Positions 32,777 through 41,175 of a DNA stretch of 61,387 nt are shown in pieces; positions within the stretch are counted from its first letter, which is position 1, and each line of letters starts with the position of its first letter. The position numbers and the translations under genes are program-made. The notes under the pieces were generated by a model that did no database searches, was not told the DNA's origin, and saw only the letters and a list, made by a program, of their open reading frames with translations. Origin of the DNA: UBA1447 sp964612185 (GTDB lineage Bacteria > Bacillota > Clostridia > Oscillospirales > Acutalibacteraceae); NCBI GenBank assembly GCA_964612185.1, contig CAZTCR010000015.1, positions 1 through 61,387 on the forward strand, written 5' to 3'.

Positions 32777-34711
32777 ATGAACCAAAAAACTTTTTACATC
32801 ACCACCCCTATCTACTACCCATCGGGCAAGCTGCATATCGGGCACAGTTACACCACCGTTGCCGCCGATGCCATGGCGCGTTACAAAAGAAGACAGGGTT
32901 ATGATGTAATGTTCTTAACCGGCACAGACGAGCACGGGCAGAAAATTGAAGACAAAGCAAGGGACGCAGGTGTCAGCCCCAAAGAATATGTCGACAAAAT
33001 TGTTGCCGGCATTATTGAGCTTTGGCAGCTTATGAACATCAGCAACGACAAGTTCATCAGAACAACAGACAATTATCACGAAGCAGCTGTGCAAAAAATA
33101 TTTGAAAAACTCTATGAAAACGGCGACATATATATGGGCAATTACGAGGGGCTGTACTGCAAACCCTGTGAAGCCTTTTGGACCCAGACACAGGTGGTTG
33201 AAGGCAAGTGCCCCGACTGCGGCTGCGATGTTGCCGCAGCGCGGGAAGAAGCGTACTTTTTCAGGCTATCGGCTTATGCGGACAAACTGCTCGCTTATTA
33301 CGAATCTCATCCTGATTTTATCGAGCCGAAAAGCCGGCTCAATGAAATGGTCAACAATTTTATCAAGCCCGGCCTTGAAGATTTGTGTGTATCGCGAACT
33401 ACCTTCAAATGGGGGGTGCCCGTCACTTTCAATAAAGACCATGTGGTTTATGTATGGGTGGATGCCTTGTCCAACTACATCACAGCCCTGGGCTACGGGT
33501 CGGACGATGACAGCCTGTATAAAAAATATTGGCCGGCGGATGTGCATTTAGTGGGGAAAGAAATTGTACGCTTTCATACAATTATCTGGCCTGCGATGCT
33601 CATGTCCCTGGGTGAGCCTTTGCCCGATAAAGTCTACGGGCACGGCTGGCTGCTGCTGGAAGGCGGCAAAATGAGCAAATCCAAGGGCAATGTAGTCGAC
33701 CCTGTGATCCTCTGCGAGCGGTATGGTGTTGACGCGATAAGGTATTTTCTGCTGCGCGAGATTCCGTTTGGTTCGGACGGTATTTTTTCAAACGAGGCAT
33801 TGATAAACCGGATTAACGCGGACCTCGCCAACGACCTTGGCAACCTCGTTTCCCGCACAGTCGCAATGGCAGACAAGTATTTCCCCGATGGTATTCCCGG
33901 TGGACGCGAATCCGGGGATTTCGATGACGGACTTGTCGCGCTTTGCCTGTCGACTCAAAAAGCCGTTGAGGATTTTCTTGATAACCTGCAGTTTTCAAAC
34001 GCGCTGACAGAACTGTGGAAGCTGGTTTCCCGCACAAACAAATATATTGACGAAACCGCCCCCTGGCAACTTGCGAAAAGTGATGCAAGCCGGTCAAGGC
34101 TCGCGGGTGTCATTTATAACCTTTGCGAGTGTATCCGGGTTATCTCCGTTCTGCTGGAACCGTTTATGCCCTCCACATCGCCGAAAATCCGCAAACAAAT
34201 CGGATTGGACGAAAATATCTCATCCTGGGCAGACGCCAGCAAATGGGGTCTCCTGCCTGACGGATTGACGGTTAAAAAAGGAGAAATCATTTTCCCGCGG
34301 ATAGACCTTGCGAAAGAGATGGAAAGCCTTGACGCACAAACTGCCGTGCCGCAACCGGAAAGCGGTGAAAAGCCGGCTGGTATCGCTATGATCGATATTG
34401 AGGATTTCGCGAAGGTGGCGTTAAAAGCCGCTAAAATAATCGCCTGCGAACCCGTAAAAAAAGCAAAAAAACTCCTTTGCTTGACCCTTGATGACGGCAG
34501 CGGGGTGCCGCGTACCGTTGCGTCCGGTATTGCGCAGTGGTACCGCCCCGAGGATTTAACCGGCAAAAGCGTTATCCTTGTCGCCAACCTGAAACCTGCT
34601 GTCCTGTGCGGTATTGAAAGCCAAGGTATGATTTTAGCGGCAGACTGCGCGGACAATGATGTGAAGGTTGTTTTTGTAGACGGAATGCCCCCGGGTGCCA
34701 AAATCAGATGA
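32777..34711 (+). CDS. metG: Methionyl-tRNA synthetase
   Basis: A 644-residue class I aminoacyl-tRNA synthetase that charges tRNA-Met in the cytoplasm. The HIGH motif is in PSGKLHIGHSYTTVAADAM (about residues 13-31). A zinc knuckle of four cysteines (CKPCEAF...CPDCG) lies at about 127-147, and the KMSKS loop is GGKMSKSKGNVVDP (about 296-309). An anticodon-binding helical domain follows, and a C-terminal EMAP/Trbp111-like OB-fold domain (about 542-644) promotes dimerisation and tRNA binding. The length and domain order are normal for the clostridial form. The last bases overlap the TatD-family gene (ATGA), a common pairing in Firmicutes. Confidence 0.98.
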   Translation: MNQKTFYITTPIYYPSGKLHIGHSYTTVAADAMARYKRRQGYDVMFLTGTDEHGQKIEDKARDAGVSPKEYVDKIVAGIIELWQLMNISNDKFIRTTDNYHEAAVQKIFEKLYENGDIYMGNYEGLYCKPCEAFWTQTQVVEGKCPDCGCDVAAAREEAYFFRLSAYADKLLAYYESHPDFIEPKSRLNEMVNNFIKPGLEDLCVSRTTFKWGVPVTFNKDHVVYVWVDALSNYITALGYGSDDDSLYKKYWPADVHLVGKEIVRFHTIIWPAMLMSLGEPLPDKVYGHGWLLLEGGKMSKSKGNVVDPVILCERYGVDAIRYFLLREIPFGSDGIFSNEALINRINADLANDLGNLVSRTVAMADKYFPDGIPGGRESGDFDDGLVALCLSTQKAVEDFLDNLQFSNALTELWKLVSRTNKYIDETAPWQLAKSDASRSRLAGVIYNLCECIRVISVLLEPFMPSTSPKIRKQIGLDENISSWADASKWGLLPDGLTVKKGEIIFPRIDLAKEMESLDAQTAVPQPESGEKPAGIAMIDIEDFAKVALKAAKIIACEPVKKAKKLLCLTLDDGSGVPRTVASGIAQWYRPEDLTGKSVILVANLKPAVLCGIESQGMILAADCADNDVKVVFVDGMPPGAKIR

Positions 34712-35478
34712 TTTACAATATATTTGACAGCCACGCCCACTATGATGATGAAGCCTTTGACGCAGACCGCGAAGAAGTTCTTACCGGCCTGCCGGCACAA
34801 GGTGTTTGCGGGGTTGTTAACTGCGGCAGCGATAGAGAAAGCAGTTTAAGCAGCCTTGAACTGAGTGAAACCTTTTCATTCATCTATGCCGCCTGCGGTG
34901 TACACCCGCACAGCGCGAGCAACAGCGAAACCAACGCTTTTCTTCAAGAACTGCCTTTGATCACAACTGCAAATAAATGTGTCGCGATCGGTGAAATCGG
35001 CCTTGATTACCATTACGATTTTTCACCGCGCGATGTCCAAAAACAGGTTTTTGAAACGCAGCTCGCGCTGGCGGTACAACTCGGCTTGCCGGTTATTGTG
35101 CACGATAGGGAAGCGCACGAAGACACCCTGCAACTGCTCAAAAAATATAAGCCGCATGGTGTGATGCACTGCTTTTCCGGCAGTGTTGAAACAGCGGCCG
35201 AACTGATAAAACTCGGATTGTACATCGGGCTTGGCGGCGCGGTTACCTTTAAAAACGCAAAAAAGCCGCTCGAAGCGGCACGCTTTGTGCCCGCCGAACG
35301 GCTGCTGATTGAAACCGACTGCCCCTATATGGCACCTGTGCCTTATAGAGGGAATCGCTGTGACTCTTCTATGATAGCTTACACAGCGGAGAAAATCGCG
35401 ATGGAGCGCGGACTGGAAATACAGGCACTGCTTGACTTAACGGCAAGAAACGCGCGGGAATTGTTTGGTCTGCTGTAG
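34708..35478 (+). CDS. TatD family metal-dependent hydrolase/DNase
   Basis: A 256-residue TIM-barrel hydrolase of the TatD (YcfH/YabD) family, commonly a metal-dependent 3'-5' DNase. Metal ligands are visible in FDSHAHYDDEAFD (His-x-His, residues about 7-19), AIGEIGLDYHYDF, VIVHDREAHEDT, MHCFSGS and ETDCPYMAPVPYRGNRC. The length is typical. It starts within the stop codon of metG (four-base overlap), so it is translationally coupled and depends on the metG promoter. It converges on the small export-type gene with only one base between the two stop codons. Confidence 0.95.
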   Translation: MIYNIFDSHAHYDDEAFDADREEVLTGLPAQGVCGVVNCGSDRESSLSSLELSETFSFIYAACGVHPHSASNSETNAFLQELPLITTANKCVAIGEIGLDYHYDFSPRDVQKQVFETQLALAVQLGLPVIVHDREAHEDTLQLLKKYKPHGVMHCFSGSVETAAELIKLGLYIGLGGAVTFKNAKKPLEAARFVPAERLLIETDCPYMAPVPYRGNRCDSSMIAYTAEKIAMERGLEIQALLDLTARNARELFGLL

Positions 35479-35479
35479 C

Positions 35480-35986
35480 TTATTTCAATCCAAGCAGTGT
35501 CGGGATACCATAGGTTAATACTGCCATAATTACCCCCGCAATAAGAACCCCGGCAGCGATAATCGGAAACGATTTTTTAATGCGCATATCCATCAAGGCC
35601 GCGATAAGCGCCCCGGTCCAACCGCCGGTACCCGGCAGCGGCACCGCGACAAATATTAAAAGCCCCCAGTCGCGCCAGCGCTGAACCTGTTCACTTTTAC
35701 GCATCGAGCGAACCTCAAGCTTTTCGATTATTTTCGAAAAGCCTTTTTTATCCCTCAAAAACTGGAATATTTTGCGGATGAATAACAGAATAAACGGAAT
35801 CGGAACAATATTGCCGATGTAGCAGATGAAAAACGCGGGCAGCAAATCCACCTTGAGCAGGCTCGCCGCGATCATACCGCCTCTGAGTTCCAGAATCGGA
35901 ATCATCGATATGACGAATATAATCAGTTCATTCGGGATTTTATCGCGAAACAATTCCACAAAAAAATCAGCTAAACTTTCAGTCAT
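35480..35986 (-). CDS. COG2426-type small multi-drug export membrane protein
   Basis: A 168-residue integral membrane protein resembling the putative small multi-drug export family (COG2426). It has about four hydrophobic segments, the family hallmark IPILELRGGMIAA (about residues 29-41), and VAVPLPGTGGWTGALIAALM (about 113-132). The central loop is charged (KIIEKLEVRSMRKSEQVQRW). The family name rests on weak functional data, so transport of drugs should not be assumed. It is three bases downstream of the NUDIX gene on the same strand, and probably shares its transcript. Confidence 0.85.
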   Translation of the reverse strand: MTESLADFFVELFRDKIPNELIIFVISMIPILELRGGMIAASLLKVDLLPAFFICYIGNIVPIPFILLFIRKIFQFLRDKKGFSKIIEKLEVRSMRKSEQVQRWRDWGLLIFVAVPLPGTGGWTGALIAALMDMRIKKSFPIIAAGVLIAGVIMAVLTYGIPTLLGLK

Positions 35987-35989
35987 GAT

Positions 35990-36730
35990 TTACTCCTTAA
36001 CGGTACTTTCGTTGTTTAGAAACAAATACGCTTGCTCCAAAATCTGCCGGTCATTTTCAAAACGGAGAGTTTTGAGCGCTTTTGTATAATCGAGCCAGGC
36101 ATAGTCCCCGATTTCCTCCTGCTGAATGGTCGTTGTGGTCTGCTCGGTTTTTGCTAAAAATATTGTCACACACTTTTCCACTTTGCTTTGAATGGTGTAT
36201 TCCGACTTTGACTCGAACGCCGGAACAATCTCGATTTTGAGACCGGTTTCTTCCAGCACTTCGCGTTGGGCCGTTTCTTGCGGGGTTTCCCCTTTTTCAA
36301 TATGCCCTTTCGGGAAGCCCCAATGTGCGGAGCGCTTGTTCTTAATCAGTAAAAATCTAATATCGCCGTTAATGTGTCTGTAAACGATAGCGCCGCAGGA
36401 TTTTTCATACAAACACTCGAGCTTATACGCATGCCCGCCTTCAGCAAAAGCGACTGCTTCGCGTATTTGATTGTCAATAAAGCTCATATCCTTCGGCGCG
36501 GCAACCAGTATCACCCGGTGTGAGTCTTCGCGGTGTATCGCGCCGATAACTCTGCCCTCAAAACTTCTGACCGGCTGTGAGACCCCCATAATGTAAGCAC
36601 CGTCCACCGGCGTTTCGAATGCTTTGACACGCTCGACCGCGCCGAAGTTCAGCAGATACTCAAAGCCTTTCTGCCTGTCTACGGAATGAATCGGGTTTGT
36701 AACGGTTATCTTGACAAATTTGCCGAGCAT
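35990..36730 (-). CDS. NUDIX hydrolase with pyrophosphatase-like N-terminal domain
   Basis: A 246-residue two-part protein. Residues about 1-105 look like the inorganic-pyrophosphatase-like domain common in clostridia (MLGKFVKITVTNPIHSVD start; YIMGVSQPVRSFEGRVIGAI). Residues about 110-246 are a NUDIX domain, with the box G-x5-E-x7-REVLEETG seen as GHIEKGETPQETAQREVLEE. NUDIX enzymes hydrolyse nucleoside diphosphates linked to another group, such as Ap4A, ADP-ribose or oxidised nucleotides. ATG at 36730 was chosen because the PPase-like domain starts there; GGAGG stands 13 bases upstream, farther than usual. The longer frame to 36796 adds only a non-conserved tail. The exact substrate is unknown. 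Confidence 0.85.
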   Translation of the reverse strand: MLGKFVKITVTNPIHSVDRQKGFEYLLNFGAVERVKAFETPVDGAYIMGVSQPVRSFEGRVIGAIHREDSHRVILVAAPKDMSFIDNQIREAVAFAEGGHAYKLECLYEKSCGAIVYRHINGDIRFLLIKNKRSAHWGFPKGHIEKGETPQETAQREVLEETGLKIEIVPAFESKSEYTIQSKVEKCVTIFLAKTEQTTTTIQQEEIGDYAWLDYTKALKTLRFENDRQILEQAYLFLNNESTVKE

Positions 36731-36965
36731 TGATTTGATAATACCTCCGAAAAAAGAATATGCATTATCGCCGCTGCACGCGAACCAGTTTGGCATTTTT
36801 CATATTATAATGAAATATTAAGAGGATTACAAGGCATAGTCGCAATTATTTTCAATAACCCGTTTATCAACCCGTCAACTTTCGTTTTTTTCGCTCGGTT
36901 CCTGTTGAACGGAATTTAGAATTCGTCATTTTCAAGTTTAAATTTAAACTTTTTTCAAAAAATGC

Positions 36966-36994
36966 TTGACAAACATTTGAGGAGGTATTATGAT
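36966..36994 (+). promoter_or_regulatory. Promoter of the T-box-trpB transcript
   Basis: Plus strand: perfect -35 TTGACA (36966-36971), 17-base spacer, -10 TATGAT (36989-36994). The start of transcription would be near 37001, about 40 bases before the T-box stem I. Confidence 0.7.
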
Positions 36995-37000
36995 TAGTTC

Positions 37001-37310
37001 CAATATAAAAACCGTTGAGTAAGATTAGTAAATTTGATAGCCACCTCAAAGAGAGTCGCAGGCGGTGGAATTGCGGCAGGCAGGGTTGGATTGAATGGAC
37101 TTATGAGGGCAGACCGAAAGCAAGGCGCAGGCCGCGCGAGTAGTTTCTGACGGGAGCTTCACCCGTTACCAAGGAAGCGCGCATATCGAGTGCGCGGAAT
37201 GAGCGGATGCAGATTACTTTCACACCAAAGTAATTTCATCAATTTGGGTGGTACCGCAGGAGAATGACTCTTGTCCCTTTTTTGAGGACAGGGTTTTTTT
37301 TTATTTGTTT
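37001..37310 (+). ncRNA. T-box riboswitch, tryptophan (UGG) specifier
   Basis: A T-box leader that senses uncharged tRNA and controls a downstream gene by antitermination. The conserved T-box core is TTGGGTGGTACCGCAGG (37244-37260). The stem I specifier loop reads GAA-TGG-A (37093-37099), so TGG at 37096-37098 is the likely specifier codon and tRNA-Trp the effector. The terminator is a short GC-rich stem (about 37269-37293, right arm GGACAGGG) followed by nine T. The tRNA-acceptor-pairing bases read UGGU; bacterial tRNA-Trp usually has G73, which would pair through G-U. The Trp assignment agrees with the trpB gene downstream. Confidence 0.9.
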
Positions 37311-37326
37311 TGAAAGGAGAATATTC

Positions 37327-37413
37327 GTGAAAAAACGCAGGACAAACAACGAAATCGTTTTTTACCGATGGCGTTTCGGTCTTCTCCCGCGGGATCGGCA
37401 GTTCGTGAATTGA
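37327..37413 (+). CDS. Possible 28-codon leader ORF between T-box and trpB
   Basis: A short open frame starting at GTG (37327) with a good AAAGGAG ribosome binding site seven bases upstream (37313-37319). It would encode a basic 28-residue peptide starting MKKRRTNNEIVFYRWRFGLL and containing a single Trp codon. It begins 25 bases after the T-box terminator and ends 36 bases before the trpB start. It could be a true leader peptide adding a second, translation-based layer of control, or an untranslated spacer. There is no terminator clearly competing with it, so function is open. Confidence 0.4.
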   Translation: MKKRRTNNEIVFYRWRFGLLPRDRQFVN

Positions 37414-37449
37414 ATAACAAAAACTATAAAATTAAAGGAGCAATAAAAA

Positions 37450-38823
37450 ATGTCTAATCAAAAAAATGTCCCCTATCGTATCAACCTTCCCGAGGAACTC
37501 ATCCCGACACAATGGTATAACCTTCGCGCCGATATGAAAGAGCTCCCTGCCCCGATGTTGAACCCCGGCACCCTTCAACCGCTCACAGAGGAAGAACTCT
37601 ATCCGGTTTTTTGTGAAAAGCTCGCTCACCAGGAAATGGACGACACCACGCGATACATCGATATCCCCCAAGGTATCATCGACTTTTATAAAATGTGCCG
37701 TCCGTCCCCGCTTATCAGAGCGTACTGCCTTGAAAAAGAACTTGGTACCCCTGCAAAGATTTACTACAAGTTTGAAGGCAACAATACCTCCGGCAGCCAT
37801 AAACTGAACTCTGCTATTCCGCAGGTATATTTTGCCAAAGAACAGGGAATCACCGGATTGACCACCGAAACCGGCGCCGGTCAATGGGGCACCGCACTGT
37901 CTATGGCATGTTCGTATTACAAAATGCCGCTAACAGTATATATGGTGAAAACCAGTTACGAACAGAAACCCTACCGCAAAAACATAATCGAAACCTTTGG
38001 CGCAAAGATTATCCCCAGCCCGAGCAACACGACCAATGCCGGCCGCGCCATTCTCGAAAAGTTCCCCGGAACAGGCGGTTCTTTGGGATGTGCCATATCC
38101 GAAGCGGTCGAAACTGCTGTAACCACACCGAACACCCGTTATGTTTTGGGTTCTGTGCTCAACCATGTACTGCTGCACCAATCTGTAGTCGGAATCGAAG
38201 CCAAAGTGGCAATGGAAATGTATGATGAATATCCGGATATCATCATCGGCTGCGCGGGCGGCGGCTCCAACCTCGGCGGGCTAATAGCGCCATTCCTGAA
38301 AGATAAGCTCGACGGCAAAAGAGATACGCAATTGATAGCGGTTGAGCCGGCATCCTGCCCGTCGCTGACCAGAGGCAAATACGCGTATGATTTCGGCGAT
38401 ACCGGCAAGATGACTCCGTTAATCAAAATGTACACCCTCGGCTGCGAATTCCTTCCATCCGCAAATCATGCCGGCGGGTTGCGCTACCATGGGATGAATT
38501 CTGTCCTGAGCAAACTGCATGACGACGGTTATCTTGATGCAAGGGCTGTTGAACAGACAAAAGTGTTTGATGCCGCTGTGAGATTTGCCCGCTGCGAAGG
38601 TCTGCTGCCCGCGCCCGAATCTGCGCACGCGATATATACCGCGGTTGAAGAGGCCCTCAAGTGCAAAGAAACCGGAGAAGAAAAAACGATTCTGTTCGGT
38701 TTAACGGGCACCGGTTATTTTGACATGTCCGCCTATGATTCCTATATGCAGGGAAGCATGACCGATTACATCCCGACTGACGAAGACCTTGAAAAAAGTT
38801 TTGCACAACTGCCGAAAGTCTGA
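37450..38823 (+). CDS. trpB: TrpB2-type tryptophan synthase beta chain
   Basis: A 457-residue PLP enzyme of the TrpB2 subgroup of tryptophan synthase beta chains, which condenses indole with serine (or a phospho/derivative) to tryptophan. The PLP lysine lies in NNTSGSHKLNSA (about residues 114-125), and the phosphate-binding glycine loop is GCAGGGSNLGG (about 262-272). The N-terminal extension (PTQWYNLRADM) and overall length distinguish it from classical TrpB. There is no trpA or other trp gene nearby, so it may work alone on scavenged indole. It lies under the Trp T-box and ends with a strong terminator. AAAGGAG is nine bases upstream of the ATG. Confidence 0.92.
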   Translation: MSNQKNVPYRINLPEELIPTQWYNLRADMKELPAPMLNPGTLQPLTEEELYPVFCEKLAHQEMDDTTRYIDIPQGIIDFYKMCRPSPLIRAYCLEKELGTPAKIYYKFEGNNTSGSHKLNSAIPQVYFAKEQGITGLTTETGAGQWGTALSMACSYYKMPLTVYMVKTSYEQKPYRKNIIETFGAKIIPSPSNTTNAGRAILEKFPGTGGSLGCAISEAVETAVTTPNTRYVLGSVLNHVLLHQSVVGIEAKVAMEMYDEYPDIIIGCAGGGSNLGGLIAPFLKDKLDGKRDTQLIAVEPASCPSLTRGKYAYDFGDTGKMTPLIKMYTLGCEFLPSANHAGGLRYHGMNSVLSKLHDDGYLDARAVEQTKVFDAAVRFARCEGLLPAPESAHAIYTAVEEALKCKETGEEKTILFGLTGTGYFDMSAYDSYMQGSMTDYIPTDEDLEKSFAQLPKV

Positions 38824-38839
38824 TACCTGATCACTATTA

Positions 38840-38895
38840 CGGGGCTGTGGCTATCGATTGATTAATCGTTTCGCCGCAGCCCCGTTTGTTTGTTA
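38840..38895 (+). terminator. Terminator after trpB
   Basis: Twelve-base stem CGGGGCTGTGGC / GCCGCAGCCCCG (one G-U-type pair) followed by TTTGTTTGTT on the plus strand. Confidence 0.85.
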
Positions 38896-38920
38896 AAATC
38901 GCTTATGTATAGAGCCGTTC

Positions 38921-40108
38921 TCAGTTAATCGCATTCATCTGCCGTTCGGTTTCGTCTTTCTCTCTTTTGATAAGTGCCCAGGTTGCGGCAATCAAATGCG
39001 CGAACTGCGGCTGCGCGAGTTGTTCGCAGATAAATTTCTGGCGGGGTGAATTAATATCCTCACCGGATATCTCTGTTATCCCCTGCTCCCTGCACATTGT
39101 CTGAATGCGCCTGAGCTGCTCCGGCGTGTTGCGGGAGGGCATATAGGTGACCGCATGAATCCCCTGTTCTTTGATCACTTCAAACAACAGATCGAGAAAA
39201 TCATCCTCAAATTTCTGTGCCTTTTTATCCCCCGTGACGGAATCACCGACATCGCCGAGGTAGGAATAACACAGTAAAGACCCGGTGTCTTTCGCCAACC
39301 GCGACAGTTCAGATATGTGCATACACTCCTGCGTGGCGGGCACATAGATTCTTTCAACAAGGGTTGACTTCAATACACCAAGCAGATCATAGAGAAAGTA
39401 TGGATTGCCGCTGTCTGTCATCTGCTCTTTTTGCTTTTGAGAAAGTGGAATGTTCATTTCTTTTTCCAAAAATCCGGCAGTGGCCGGTTGTCCGATGATG
39501 TCGGCAATCTTGGTACCCAGCGCGAAAAGCAGGTGACGCTCCGTCACACAGCCCCCATCGGTAAAACATGAAATCGGTAAAACTTCGCTTTCAAAATCAA
39601 GTGATATGTGCCAGGGAGACATAAGCCGGTTGATGTTTTCAACCATTTTCAGGTTCCGGATATTCCTTTTTTCACGCAACGGCGCGAACACCGACTGCAA
39701 AGAGTTAATCTGTGTGTGGGGTATACCGTGCAGTGCCATATAAGCATTGTTCTTTTGGTCCGGATTATTGATACGCAGGCCTTCAAGGGGCGTACCGTCC
39801 AAGCTGACCCTGCATTCGAGCCCGATGGTTGTCGCAATCCCGGCAATCAGACCCGCTTCTATAAATTCTTCCGCACCGCCGATGGTGTCGTGGTCCATAA
39901 TGCCTGCGGTTTGCAAACCCGCCGCCCGCGCAAAATATACAGCCGCCGCCGGGGAATAGGGTGAAAAGGAATAGGTCGTATGAATATGATTATTGGCATA
40001 CTGCGGCAAAACCGCCGGACGCTCCTTTTCAGTCGATATTTTTTTTTTAAGCACCGCGAGCCTGTCCGCCGCGCGACCGGCATTGAGTTGTTCTATGATA
40101 TCTTGCAT
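38921..40108 (-). CDS. PHP-domain metal-dependent phosphoesterase
   Basis: A 395-residue protein of the PHP (polymerase and histidinol phosphatase) superfamily. The first metal motif is NNHIHTTYSFSPYSP (His-x-His, about residues 40-54). Next come GIMDHDTIGGAEEF (about 73-86, Asp-His) and TIGLECRVS (Glu of the third motif). A later His/Asp-rich region (SLLCYSYLGDVGDS) and VTYMPSRNT may hold the remaining ligands, though the usual C-terminal His-containing motifs are altered. PHP proteins of this kind act on phosphomonoesters or cyclic phosphates; the substrate here is unknown. It follows the aldolase-SGNH-SDR genes after a 187-base hairpin-rich gap and may belong to the same pathway. Confidence 0.82.
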   Translation of the reverse strand: MQDIIEQLNAGRAADRLAVLKKKISTEKERPAVLPQYANNHIHTTYSFSPYSPAAAVYFARAAGLQTAGIMDHDTIGGAEEFIEAGLIAGIATTIGLECRVSLDGTPLEGLRINNPDQKNNAYMALHGIPHTQINSLQSVFAPLREKRNIRNLKMVENINRLMSPWHISLDFESEVLPISCFTDGGCVTERHLLFALGTKIADIIGQPATAGFLEKEMNIPLSQKQKEQMTDSGNPYFLYDLLGVLKSTLVERIYVPATQECMHISELSRLAKDTGSLLCYSYLGDVGDSVTGDKKAQKFEDDFLDLLFEVIKEQGIHAVTYMPSRNTPEQLRRIQTMCREQGITEISGEDINSPRQKFICEQLAQPQFAHLIAATWALIKREKDETERQMNAIN

Positions 40109-40131
40109 CGTATATACCGCTTTCGTTTACA

Positions 40132-40244
40132 GACGCTTATGCGTCGTTTTATAGATAAAATCCTCAGCCGCCTCCGGGCGGCAGCTCCTTTGAAAAAGGA
40201 GCCTTTTGGGGAACGACACATCGGTTGTTCCCAAGTACCGGTAC
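40132..40244. repeat. Chain of six short inverted repeats
   Basis: Six different palindromes stand nearly end to end: GACGC/GCGTC (40132-40145), TTTTAT/ATAAAA (40147-40160), GCCGCC/GGCGGC (40167-40182), GCTCCTT/AAGGAGC (40184-40202), GGAACGAC/GTTGTTCC (40210-40231, one mismatch or G-U pair) and GTACCGGTAC (40235-40244). Loops are 0-8 bases except the fifth. The fifth closely resembles the last palindrome of the 52178-52481 chain. The type recalls REP-like palindromic repeats of clostridial genomes. The short phrase that follows (repeats of GACCACT, 40264-40288) resembles the reverse complement of 4622-4637. Confidence 0.7.
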
Positions 40245-40295
40245 GGAAACCCCGTCCCCTGCATCGCTGACCACTAACCACTGACCACTAAAAAA

Positions 40296-41174
40296 CTAAC
40301 CAAGCATTACCTGCCCGCCGGTTACCGGTATCGCCTGCCCCGTTTCATACAACTGCTCCACACAGTAAAAAATCGCTTTTGCTACATCCGCAGGGGTACA
40401 GCCGCGTTTGATGGGGGAAAGGGACAGATAATAGTTTTTAACATCCTCAACGGTTTTCGCGCCGGGAACTTTACCGGCATTGAGGTATTGCACAAACAAA
40501 CCCTTTTCGGGGTCTGCCCACAGCGGGCCTTCATAATAATTACCGGGACAAATGGCATTGACTTTGATTTGCCAGGGCGCAAGTTCCAAAGCGAAACTCT
40601 GCGTCAGCCCGATTCCGCCGAATTTTCCGCCGGCATAGGCGAAATTATTTTTAGAACCCGTCAAACCCGATTTTGAGTTGATTTGTATAATATCACTCCA
40701 AATCGCAGGATTGGCTTCGTACCGGGCTTTCATGATTTCCGAAGCGTATTTTGCACACAAAAAGTAACCGGTATAGTTGACTTTGTTGACAAATTCGAAG
40801 GTCTTGGCGTCCATTTCGGAAAGCGAGCCGGCTTTGAGAACACCTGCGTTTGAAACCATGATATCAAGCCCGCCGAAATTTTCCACCGCGGCGCAAACCA
40901 TTGCCTCAACCGACGCTTCGTCGGACACATCAACCGGGCAGAAAAATGCGCCGTTGCCAAGTTCTGCCGCCAAAGCCGTTGCCGGGCCGCTTTGCGAGGG
41001 AAGGTCCGCAATGGCAACGCTTGCGCCTTCGGCAGCCATCGCCTTTGCAATCCCGAGCCCGAAGCCTTGCGCGCTGCCGGTAATAATTGCTGTTTTTCCC
41101 GCAAGCCTCCCGGTTGTTGCGGGGCGTTTATTTACGCTGTTTTTCGCAAATTGTTTCGCTTGTTCTAAATTCAT
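40296..41174 (-). CDS. Short-chain dehydrogenase/reductase
   Basis: A 292-residue NAD(P)-dependent SDR. The cofactor motif is AIITGSAQGFGLGIAKAM (about residues 29-46, TGxxxGxG), the Asp after the second strand (IADLP) suggests NAD preference, and VSNAGVLKAG is the NAG motif. The catalytic Ser (IQINSKSG) and Tyr-x3-Lys (YAGGKFG) are both present, and the protein ends in the usual IPVTGG motif. It starts one base after the stop of the SGNH gene, and a class II aldolase is the first gene of the unit. This pair is like the split halves of the RhaD-type rhamnulose-1-phosphate aldolase/dehydrogenase fusions, which is an inference about function. Confidence 0.92.
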   Translation of the reverse strand: MNLEQAKQFAKNSVNKRPATTGRLAGKTAIITGSAQGFGLGIAKAMAAEGASVAIADLPSQSGPATALAAELGNGAFFCPVDVSDEASVEAMVCAAVENFGGLDIMVSNAGVLKAGSLSEMDAKTFEFVNKVNYTGYFLCAKYASEIMKARYEANPAIWSDIIQINSKSGLTGSKNNFAYAGGKFGGIGLTQSFALELAPWQIKVNAICPGNYYEGPLWADPEKGLFVQYLNAGKVPGAKTVEDVKNYYLSLSPIKRGCTPADVAKAIFYCVEQLYETGQAIPVTGGQVMLG

Positions 41175-41175
41175 A

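Noticed and set aside
37001..37310. tRNA gene in the leader of trpB
   Set aside because: The GGTACCGC stretch and stems belong to a T-box; there is no cloverleaf with a T-loop GTTCGAATC pattern.
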